From Planctomycetota bacterium (GTDB lineage: Bacteria; Planctomycetota; UBA8108; JACQVS01), in assembly GCA_016209605.1 (NCBI GenBank), contig JACQVS010000120.1:1-51524 (forward strand): a stretch of 51,524 nucleotides of DNA, in the 5' to 3' direction. Of the stretch, positions 23,870 to 30,883 are shown one piece after another (positions within the stretch are counted from its first letter, which is position 1; each line of letters opens with the position of its first letter). Under the pieces are notes generated by a model that did no database searches, was not told where the DNA came from, and was given only the letters and a program-made list of their open reading frames with translations. The position numbers and the translations under genes are program-made.

Positions 23870-24123
23870 CACCACTCCTCCTTGCCCCAGACCGGGGCGC
23901 TTGCTGCCAAGGCGGACTTTATTTCCGCCAGGTTTTCAGGCTTTTTCCGATAGGCCTCTTCATACTGGCGGTCCAGGTCCTCTTTCTCCTGGGTGCCAAG
24001 CCAGGCGCGCCAGGCCTCGACCAGAATCTCGCTGCGGCTCTTACCGCTCTTTTTCCGCATCGATTCAATGACCTTGAAATCCTCGCGGGGAATGGAGATG
24101 GCGGTTTTTACGGTTTTTTGCAT
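23869..24123 (-). CDS. mazE: Ribbon-helix-helix antitoxin of the MazEF-type pair
   Basis: 84 residues from ATG 24123, with AAGGTG 6 nt upstream. The N-terminal KTVKTAISIPREDFKVIESM followed by GKSRSEILVEAWRAWL is a ribbon-helix-helix DNA-binding domain; the acidic C-terminal half (EKEDLDRQYEEAYRKKPENL) would wrap the toxin. It precedes and overlaps mazF and presumably represses the pair's promoter in the AT-rich region 24124-24220. It is MazE in role; by fold it is closer to RHH antitoxins than to E. coli MazE. Confidence 0.88.
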   Translation of the reverse strand: MQKTVKTAISIPREDFKVIESMRKKSGKSRSEILVEAWRAWLGTQEKEDLDRQYEEAYRKKPENLAEIKSALAASAPVWGKEEW

Positions 24124-24222
24124 GACAATCACCTTCAACCAGGTATTCTTATGGTATTATTAATTTATTAACAAAGTATAACCCAATGATTTACTCGGTT
24201 CAAGTCAAAGATTGATATTTTG

Positions 24223-25911
24223 ATGAAGCGTTTGATTTTGGCGCTAATTCTGACTCATCCCCTTGGCAGCAATTCTTTCCCACAGCCCCTGCCCGCGACT
24301 TACGACTTGATCATCCGCAACGGCAGGATCGTCGACGGCACCGGCAATCCCTGGTTCCACGGCGACGTGGCCATCGAGGGGGAGCGAATCGCCGCGCTGG
24401 GGCATTTACTGGATGCGTCGGCGCGCCGCGAGATCGACGCCCGCGGCCTGGTGGTGGCGCCGGGCTTCATCGACATGCACTCGCACTCCGACTGGACGCT
24501 CTTCGAGGACGGCAAGGCCGAGAGCAAGATCCGCCAGGGGGTGACGACAGAAGTCCTCGGAGAGGGAGATTCGGGCGGGCCGTTCAAAGGGAAACTTGCA
24601 GCCAGATCCGTCGTTGTTCGCGGCGAGAGGCTCGAGTGGACGACGCTGGGCGGCTACCTTGACGCCCTCGAGCGCTCCGGCATCTCGGTCAACGCCGCGA
24701 GCTACGCCGGCCTCGACAACCTCTGGCGCTCGGTGATGGGCGACTCCTTCGACCGGCCGGCGGCCGCGCAGCTTGAAGAGATGAAAAAGCTCCTCGACGA
24801 GGCTCTCCAAGACGGCGCCTTCGGCCTCTCCACCATGTTAGCCGGGCCGCCGGGCCTCCTCGCCACCACGGAGGATTTGATCGGGCTGTGCCAGGTGGTC
24901 CATCGCCGCAGCGGACTTTTCTCGTCCCACATCCGCAACGAGGGGACCGAGGTCTTTCAAGCGGTGAAGGAGGCCATTCAAATCGGCGAGCGCGCCGGCG
25001 TCCCCGTCGACATCATCCATCTCAAGATCGCCGACCAGCGGCTGTGGGGCCGCATGAAGGAGCTGGTAGCCCTCATCGACGAGGCCCGCCGGTGCGGCGT
25101 CAACGTGCAAGCCAACGTCTACCCCTACACCCGCGGCAACAACAACCTGAGCAGCATCATCCCGCCCTGGGCGCACGAGGGGGGCGCGGCGAAGCTGCTC
25201 GCGCGCTTGAAGGATCCGGCCCAGCGCGCGAGGATGAAGAAGGACATCCTCGCCGGAGTGCCGGGCTGGTACAACCACTACCTGGCGGTGGGCGGCGACT
25301 GGAGTCGCATGCTCGTCAACGCCAGCTTGAGCGCCGGGAACAAGCGCTTCGAGGGGCTCGCCATGGACCGCATCCTCGAGCTGCGCAACGGGGGGAGGAA
25401 TCCGCCGCTTGACCCCCTCGACCAGCTCTTCGATTTCCTCCTCGAGGAGAACGGCTCCATCAGCGCCATTTACGCTCACCACTCCGAGGAGGACATGAAC
25501 CTGGCGCTGGCGCAGCCGTGGTGCTCCATCGGCTCGGACGGATACGCCCTGGCTTCCGAGGGGCCGCTTCGCCGCGGCAAGGCGCACCCGCGCAGCTTCG
25601 GCACCTTCCCGCGCGTCCTGGGAGTTTACGCCCGCGAGCGCCATCTGCTGCGCCTGGAAGACGCCATCCGTAAGATGACCTCCCTCAACGCCGCGAAGCT
25701 CGGCCTGCGCGACCGCGGCCTCATCCGGCCCGGCTGCTTCGCCGACCTCTGCCTCTTCGACGAGGCCAAGGTAATCGACCGGGCCGATTACCTCGACCCC
25801 TTCCAGTACCCCGAGGGCATCGAGGCCGTCCTGGTGAACGGCCAGGTCGTCCTCGAGCGCGGCCAGCACACCGGCGCGCGCCCGGGAAAGATCCTGCGGC
25901 GGGGGCGGTGA
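24223..25911 (+). CDS. Secreted N-acyl-D-amino-acid deacylase (amidohydrolase)
   Basis: 562 residues from ATG 24223. A signal peptide (residues 1-20) indicates export. Amidohydrolase signature: LIIRNGRIVDGTGNPWFHGD at the start, metal-binding DMHSHSD, then GVTTEVLGEGDSG, SSHIRNEG, HLKIADQRLWGRM and GSDGYAL. These match D-aminoacylase family proteins, which release D-amino acids from N-acyl forms; dihydroorotase-like members exist, so the substrate is not certain. An AT-rich promoter region precedes it. The 3' end is overlapped on the other strand by the frame of a metallopeptidase remnant. Confidence 0.88.
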   Translation: MKRLILALILTHPLGSNSFPQPLPATYDLIIRNGRIVDGTGNPWFHGDVAIEGERIAALGHLLDASARREIDARGLVVAPGFIDMHSHSDWTLFEDGKAESKIRQGVTTEVLGEGDSGGPFKGKLAARSVVVRGERLEWTTLGGYLDALERSGISVNAASYAGLDNLWRSVMGDSFDRPAAAQLEEMKKLLDEALQDGAFGLSTMLAGPPGLLATTEDLIGLCQVVHRRSGLFSSHIRNEGTEVFQAVKEAIQIGERAGVPVDIIHLKIADQRLWGRMKELVALIDEARRCGVNVQANVYPYTRGNNNLSSIIPPWAHEGGAAKLLARLKDPAQRARMKKDILAGVPGWYNHYLAVGGDWSRMLVNASLSAGNKRFEGLAMDRILELRNGGRNPPLDPLDQLFDFLLEENGSISAIYAHHSEEDMNLALAQPWCSIGSDGYALASEGPLRRGKAHPRSFGTFPRVLGVYARERHLLRLEDAIRKMTSLNAAKLGLRDRGLIRPGCFADLCLFDEAKVIDRADYLDPFQYPEGIEAVLVNGQVVLERGQHTGARPGKILRRGR

Positions 25912-26386
25912 CTCTTCTTCCGGATCCGCGCGTGATTTTCCATAGGTAAAGCCTCCTGGAATCCTTATAATGGATGCAAATATTCTTATAAATATCCCAA
26001 AACAACCTCCCCACCACATTGCGCTTGATGTCCCCGCTCCCGACGCGCTCATCGCGCCTCGAGATGTCGTAGGCGAAGGCGCCGCTGGACTTCCCCTCCG
26101 GGTCGTAGTAGCCGAACAGCGGCGTGCCGGTCTGGTAGGCCGCCATGGCGTCGGCCAGCCCCTCGATGAGGGAGCCTTCAAAGCGCCTCTCCGCGTCCTT
26201 CACCTTGTCAAGGCAATGGATCTCCTCATTCAAGCCCTGGTTCGCCAGCTTGAAGCAATCGAAGTTGACGCTCCGCAAGGCGCCGGTCATCCGTGTGATG
26301 AGATGATGGGCGTACTCGTGCTTGATGATGGTGGGGGTCAAGAGCTGCCGGGCCTCTCTGCCGTTCCTGATCTTGATCAGCTCCAC
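25721..26386 (-). CDS. Gluzincin-type metallopeptidase remnant (HExxH...EGLAD)
   Basis: The open frame starts at GTG 26386 with no clear ribosome site. Residues 21-26 give KHEYAHH (HExxH zinc site) and about 50 residues later EGLADAMA supplies the third Glu ligand, the order seen in gluzincin peptidases. Sequence is protein-like to about residue 155 (RRLYLWKIT, near 25912), after which the frame runs antisense through the amidohydrolase gene and becomes Arg/Gly/Pro-rich. Coding sequence also seems to extend upstream of the GTG (GWSVLHTRRLP) without a start codon. Both ends therefore look broken: a fragment of a larger secreted peptidase. Confidence 0.5.
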   Translation of the reverse strand: MELIKIRNGREARQLLTPTIIKHEYAHHLITRMTGALRSVNFDCFKLANQGLNEEIHCLDKVKDAERRFEGSLIEGLADAMAAYQTGTPLFGYYDPEGKSSGAFAYDISRRDERVGSGDIKRNVVGRLFWDIYKNICIHYKDSRRLYLWKITRGSGRRVTAPAAGSFPGARRCAGRARGRPGRSPGRPRCPRGTGRGRGNRPGRLPWPRRRGRGRRSSRAG

Positions 26387-26493
26387 TGGCAGGCGCCGGG
26401 TATGGAGAACTGACCATCCTTTCTTTCTTGATTTTCCTTTTCATGGAGATATAGTAATCTATATCACGCCTTCACAAAGGAAACGGCGAATTT

Positions 26494-26892
26494 ATGCACC
26501 TGCGCCTTGAGCCAAACAGCGGCGTGCCGCTCGGCTTTCAAATCGTCGAGCAGCTGCGCCTGGCGATCGCCTCCGGCCGGCTGCAGCCGGGCGAGAAGCT
26601 GCCTTCGGCTCGAGACCTGGCCGGGAAGCTCCAGGTCAACTTCCACACGGTGCGCAAGGCATACGGCGACCTGGAAAGGGAGGGGTTACTTTGCTTCGAG
26701 CGCGGCAAGGGGACTTTTGTCGCGGCCAACGCTCGCAAGATGAATCCCGATGACCTGCGCCGGCTGGTCCGTGCCCACGTGGAGCGCCTGGCGGGCGACC
26801 TGGCCGGAGTGGACTTTCCGCCGGAAAAAATCGTCGAACTGGTTGGCCAGGAACTTCTGCGAGTGTTCCGTGGCCGGAAGGATGAGGGATGA
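26494..26892 (+). CDS. GntR-family (YtrA-type) transcriptional regulator
   Basis: 132 residues. Winged helix-turn-helix at 10-75 (PLGFQIVEQLRLAIASGRLQ, PGEKLPSARDLAGKLQVNFH, TVRKAYGDLEREGLL, RGKGTFV). The short C-terminal tail, without a ligand-binding domain, is typical of the YtrA subfamily, which controls the ABC transporter encoded directly downstream. It overlaps that gene by 4 nt (ATGA). Since the transporter is deleted here, the regulator may be an orphan. Confidence 0.9.
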   Translation: MHLRLEPNSGVPLGFQIVEQLRLAIASGRLQPGEKLPSARDLAGKLQVNFHTVRKAYGDLEREGLLCFERGKGTFVAANARKMNPDDLRRLVRAHVERLAGDLAGVDFPPEKIVELVGQELLRVFRGRKDEG

Positions 26893-27350
26893 ATGCGATA
26901 GAACCGGTCATCCGGGCCTCCGGGCTTGGGAAGAAACTTGGCAGCACCCCGCCGGTGCTGCAAGAACTCAGCTTTCAAGTGGATCCGGGAACGATCTTCG
27001 GTCTCTTGGGCCTTAACGGCGCGGGCAAGACCACCGCCATCCGCCTGCTTCTGGGCCTCTTGCGCCCCGACGCCGGGCGCTCCACCGTCTTCGGCGAAGA
27101 TTCGCTGCACCTTTCGAGGAAATGCCGCCAGCGCATCGGCTATCTCTCGGAGGAGAAGTTCCCCTACGAGAGCTTGCCTTTTCCGGACCTGGTCCGCTAC
27201 GTGAGCCTGTTTTTTGTCAAGATCCGGCTTACCGCTGCCGAAATTTTTGCCGCGGCCGCGGCCATGGCCATGGCCGGCCTTCTTGGCCTCATCAACCGCC
27301 TCCGCCGGCTGGATGAGCTCCGGCTCCGCGAGGAGGTACCCCAGGCCTAG
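26889..27350 (+). CDS. ABC transporter remnant: ATPase N-terminus fused to permease C-terminus
   Basis: 153 residues. Residues 1-108 are the start of an ABC ATPase with Walker A (GLNGAGKTT, 41-49) and the Q-loop region (RIGYLSEEKFPY). From about residue 110 the sequence switches to a hydrophobic segment (AAEIFAAAAAMAMAGLLGLI) and a basic Arg/Leu/Glu tail typical of the last membrane helix of an ABC-2-type permease. The signature LSGGQ, Walker B, D-loop and H-loop are all missing, so it cannot act as an ATPase. Simplest reading: an in-frame deletion of about 2 kb joining the two genes of a GntR-regulated transporter. Confidence 0.75.
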   Translation: MNAIEPVIRASGLGKKLGSTPPVLQELSFQVDPGTIFGLLGLNGAGKTTAIRLLLGLLRPDAGRSTVFGEDSLHLSRKCRQRIGYLSEEKFPYESLPFPDLVRYVSLFFVKIRLTAAEIFAAAAAMAMAGLLGLINRLRRLDELRLREEVPQA

Positions 27351-27482
27351 CCTCCGATTCGTCTTGAGATGGCGCGTTGGACGCTCTATCATCTGGTTAT
27401 CTCCCCAGTCGTTTCGAGGTCGTGTTGCGGCCTGAATCTCTGGCCGCCGGCGGGGCCGCCGTGAGAGCGAGGAGGTGGAGCC

Positions 27483-29018
27483 ATGGTAATTCGGCGACGG
27501 TCGCCGAAAAAGGGTATCGTCGGACGAGCGGGGATTTTCCTGATCCTGTTTGCGGCGGCGGTTTTCTCCCAGGGGGTGGCGCCGGTCACCGACATCAACA
27601 CCGGATCCTCAAGCGCCTCCCCCTCCTATCTGGCGGTTTACGATACCCATCTTTACTTTCGCGCCAACAATCTCCCGAACGGGAGCAATCCGGAGCTCTG
27701 GCGCTACGATGGGACGAAGGCGGAGCTTGCCGCCGAGATCCGCCCCGGGCCCGAAGGATCGCTGCCGAGCTACCTGATCCCTTACAACGGCAAGCTCTAC
27801 TTTTCGGCGAGCGCCGGGACGGGGCCGCCCCAGCTGTGGCAGTTTGAGGGGACAGCAGCGTCGCAGGCGCCGGGCTGGGAGAATCAAGCCCAGAATCCGG
27901 AGGAGTTCTTCGTCTATAATGGCCTGCTCTATTTTCGCGCGTTCCGGTCCAACATCGGCATCGAGCTCTGGAAGTTCGACGGCGCGACCCAGACGCCGCT
28001 CGATCTCTTTCAAGGCCAGGGAAGCTCCTATCCCCAGCACTTCATCGAGTACAACGGCCGGATGTATTTCAACGCGTGCGCGGCGCCGAACTCCGGCACG
28101 GAACTCTATCGCCTCAATCCCGATGGCTACAGCGTGACGCGGGCCACCTCCATCTGGTGGCCCGATGGCTCGAGCCCCGAGAACCTGTGCCTTTTCAAGA
28201 ATGCGATTTACGGTTCAGCGTATAACCCGGACCAGGGGGGAAGGGAGCTGTGGCGCTACCGGGAGAACGACCCCAACCCGACGAAGCTCGAGGCCGACAT
28301 CAACCCCGGCCGCGAATCTTCGAATCCCTCCGGCCTGATCGTCTACCGCGACGTGCTGTATTTTTGCGCCGACGACGGCGTCGCCGGCGCGGAGCTCTGG
28401 CGCTATGACGGGACCGCGGCCGAGATGGTCGCCAACATCAATCCGACGCCCTTTGTCCCGGGCATCGATCCGGTGCACCATTCGTGGCCGTCGGATTTCT
28501 TCATCCATGACGACATCCTCTACTTCACCGCCGCCGACGGGATTCATGGCCGCGAGCTGTGGAGCTATGACGGCGCCGAAGTTCGCCTGTTCGCAGACAT
28601 TTACCCCGGACCGTACGGTTCCGAGGTGGACGACTACGCCGTTTTTCAGGGAAGGCTCTATTTCACGGCGAACGATGGCCAGACGGGCGATGAGCTGGGG
28701 GCGATCAAGGTCTACAAACTGATCAGGAGCGTGACTCCGCCGGCGCTCTTCACGCGCGGCGATGCGAACGCCGATGGACAGATGGATATTTCCGATGCCG
28801 TTGTCTTGCTGCTCCATCTCTTTGCTGGCCGCCCGGCGCCTTCGTGCTCGAAGAGCGCCGATGTGAACGACGACGGGGAACTTGAGATCGGGGACGCCAT
28901 CCACGCCTTGAGCTACCTCTTTTTGACCGGCGAGACGCCGGCCCCGCCGTTCGGCGCCTGCGGCGCCGACACGACGCCGGATGCCCTCGCCTGCGCATCC
29001 TATCCGCGGTGCGAGTAG
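27483..29018 (+). CDS. Secreted ELWxxDG-repeat protein with dockerin-like C-terminus
   Basis: 511 residues from ATG 27483, which has GAGGAGGTGGAG upstream. Signal peptide 1-30. Residues 45-410 hold about seven repeats of the form YN/DxxLYFxAxxxxxGxELWRYDG (for example GTELYRLN, GRELWRYREN, GAELWRYDG, GRELWSYDG), a beta-propeller-like module. The last 85 residues contain two dockerin-like loops (DANADGQMDISDAVVLLLHL, DVNDDGELEIGDAIHALSYL) and the Cys-bearing tail ending CASYPRCE. Presumed extracellular; ligand unknown. The 132 bp upstream show no gene. Confidence 0.85.
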   Translation: MVIRRRSPKKGIVGRAGIFLILFAAAVFSQGVAPVTDINTGSSSASPSYLAVYDTHLYFRANNLPNGSNPELWRYDGTKAELAAEIRPGPEGSLPSYLIPYNGKLYFSASAGTGPPQLWQFEGTAASQAPGWENQAQNPEEFFVYNGLLYFRAFRSNIGIELWKFDGATQTPLDLFQGQGSSYPQHFIEYNGRMYFNACAAPNSGTELYRLNPDGYSVTRATSIWWPDGSSPENLCLFKNAIYGSAYNPDQGGRELWRYRENDPNPTKLEADINPGRESSNPSGLIVYRDVLYFCADDGVAGAELWRYDGTAAEMVANINPTPFVPGIDPVHHSWPSDFFIHDDILYFTAADGIHGRELWSYDGAEVRLFADIYPGPYGSEVDDYAVFQGRLYFTANDGQTGDELGAIKVYKLIRSVTPPALFTRGDANADGQMDISDAVVLLLHLFAGRPAPSCSKSADVNDDGELEIGDAIHALSYLFLTGETPAPPFGACGADTTPDALACASYPRCE

Positions 29019-29058
29019 TTTCTGTTGCCGAATGGCAACGGGAACTGCTTCCAGCCGA

Positions 29059-30012
29059 TCAACGGGCGGCAGGCTTTGAAGCGGAAACGCGCCCCGTCCT
29101 GGCCGCGCCCGCCCTGGCGCCTTCTTCTCCCGCCGGCGCCGCCCCTTCCTCTCCTTTCGGCAGGAGGCGGACCACCCCGTCGCCGCTTTCCTCCATGGCC
29201 CGGAATACCACCTTGGGCATGGCCTCGATGGCGGCCTCGGGGGAGGCGCTGCGCGCGAATTCGGGGATCTTCTGGTAGTTTTGCGCCTGGGGAGGGGTCA
29301 AGGTCTGGAGGACGACGCCGTCAAACTCCTCCTCGAACTGCCTTTTCCTCTCGCTGTAGATCTTGAAGGCTTCGGGATCCTCCTTGTTGATCCCCTTGCG
29401 GATCTCCCCGTAGCGGGCCGAGTAGTCGGAGAGGATCTCATAGTAGCGCTGCTTCTGGAACTCGCTCAGGTCGAGGGTGTTGGCCATGAGGTTCACCCGC
29501 AGGTTGAGCTTGCCGAAAGGCCCCTTGCTCAGTTCCTCGATCATTTTTTGACGCTCCCCATCACGGCGCTTCTCCTGCCGGCGGTACTCCTCGCGCTCCT
29601 GGCGGATGACATCCTTGACGAAGTCGCGAAGGCCGCCGGCCTCCTGGCTTTTGAAAACCGCGGGGAGGAGCTCCTTCTCCTCCGCAGCGAGAATCCCTTC
29701 CTCGGTTGAGGAAGCGAGGTCCGGCGAGATCCCCGCCGTTTCTTGGGCATTTGCTCCGGCGCCTTTTGACTTCAAGGCGCTCTCGAGGCCCGCCGTCGCC
29801 GCCTCGAGGCGGCCGAGGCGCTCTCCCAACTGGGCCAGCTGGTCTTCGAAGGCCCTTTGCGCCTCGAGAAGCGCCTGGAGCTGATCCTTCCCGGCGCCGG
29901 CGGATGGGGTCGGCTGCCCTTCTGGATGGTCGGTGGCTCGAAAGAAAAAGACGGCGCCGGCGAGGGCGAAGGCCGCGGCGGCGATGACCAGGGAAAGGGA
30001 GAAGTGCTTCAT
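29059..30012 (-). CDS. Membrane-anchored periplasmic coiled-coil protein
   Basis: 317 residues. One N-terminal hydrophobic helix (5-24), a coiled coil at about 42-83 (QLQALLEAQRAFEDQLAQLG), then a charged helical region (REEYRRQEKRRDGERQKMIE) and a segment (LDLSEFQKQRYYEILSDYSA, LQTLTPPQAQNYQKIPEFA) reminiscent of Spy/CpxP-like or anti-sigma-linked proteins of planctomycetes where a growing chain of helices ends in LTPxQ. The C-terminus is Ala/Gly-rich and low complexity. Function unknown. Convergent with the ELW gene. Confidence 0.65.
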   Translation of the reverse strand: MKHFSLSLVIAAAAFALAGAVFFFRATDHPEGQPTPSAGAGKDQLQALLEAQRAFEDQLAQLGERLGRLEAATAGLESALKSKGAGANAQETAGISPDLASSTEEGILAAEEKELLPAVFKSQEAGGLRDFVKDVIRQEREEYRRQEKRRDGERQKMIEELSKGPFGKLNLRVNLMANTLDLSEFQKQRYYEILSDYSARYGEIRKGINKEDPEAFKIYSERKRQFEEEFDGVVLQTLTPPQAQNYQKIPEFARSASPEAAIEAMPKVVFRAMEESGDGVVRLLPKGEEGAAPAGEEGARAGAARTGRVSASKPAAR

Positions 30013-30129
30013 GACCGGATTCCTAGCAAGTTTTTTTCCATCCTACCCAGTCAGTTGACTGAAATACATGAAATAACCCGCTGTCCCAGGCGGTCTTAGA
30101 AAGCCCCGGCCGGTTTCGATGGATTTTGA

Positions 30130-30333
30130 CACCGGAGGATCGGCTATCTCTTCGCGCGCGACGGCCAGCCGCTGCCGCCGACCCAGACCCTGGCCTCGAA
30201 CCTCAAGGCCCGCAACTTCGAGGAGGCGCGAGGTTTCCTTCAAAACGGCGGCCAGCGCGGCCCGCGGCGCCAGATCCTGCAAGAGGGGACTTACGCCATC
30301 GACCTGGCACAGTTCGCCGTGATCACCGCGGAA
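30130..30333 (+). pseudogene. SPFH/flotillin-family protein fragment
   Basis: In the frame starting at 30130 the translation contains GYLFARDGQPLPPTQTLA, then GGQRGPRRQILQEGTYAIDL and AQFAVITAE, matching the interior of large SPFH-domain (flotillin-like) membrane scaffold proteins. No start codon, membrane anchor or coiled coil is present, and the frame degenerates after 30333. It is an internal remnant of about 68 residues. Confidence 0.6.
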
Positions 30334-30545
30334 ACTGGATCCGCCTCGGCATGTGGTGCTGGGGCCTGCCGATGTGGGGGCTCTTCTCGGTGCTCATCCC
30401 CTACTCGATCCTGAAGGACCAAAGCTGGCAGGCGGCGGGCATGATCTCTCTCTCGCTCGTTGCCAAGCTCCTGGGCGGTGCCGCCTGGGGCCTGGTCACC
30501 AAGAAAATGCTCCTCGGCATGGCCGGCCTCGGCAAGCCGGCGTGA
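30333..30545 (+). pseudogene. C-terminal fragment of a small membrane protein
   Basis: From NWIRLGMWCWGLPMWGLFSV onward (frame shifted relative to the SPFH fragment) about 70 residues contain two hydrophobic helices and end GMAGLGKPA at TGA 30543-30545. The sequence starts abruptly at the SPFH join, so this looks like the 3' part of a second gene fused out of frame by deletion. ATG 30351 could still initiate a short peptide. Family not recognised. Confidence 0.45.
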
Positions 30546-30634
30546 GGCGTCGGCCAGGAAACGGCTGCGGATTACGAAGCCCGCGCGCCGTTCAGCGTGG
30601 AGAGTCTCTCAGGTTCTGGAATTTCTCAAGGGGA

Positions 30635-30883
30635 TCAGAACCTGGCGTGCCACTCGGCCGGCAGATCCGGCGGCTGGAGCCGATCGAAGAAGGGCCTGGC
30701 CCGCTCATCGCAGAGGTCGCGCAGGCGGCGCAGGCGGCCGGAGGCCTCGCCCTGCAGGAAGGCGCGGCGGGCCTCGAGATCCAGGGTGACCGCCTCGCTC
30801 CACACCGAGCGGCCGGCGGCGACGCCGCTCGCGCCGCCCGTGCAGGCCGCCTCCACCTGGCGGAGGAAGAGGTCGAAGGGCGC
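30635..30883 (-). pseudogene. 3' remnant of a LacD/tagatose-bisphosphate-type aldolase
   Basis: Directly after the radical SAM stop codon, and in the same frame, comes APFDLFLRQVEAACTGGASG, VAAGRSVWSEAV and a helical tail ending EWHARF. This matches the last quarter of class I aldolases of the LacD-like family (usual ending LSAGVPFxxFxxQVxxACxAGASGxxxGRAxW). The first three quarters, including the Schiff-base Lys, are absent. Its position at the end of an inositol operon suggests it was the aldolase of that pathway (IolJ role) before the loss. Confidence 0.6.
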
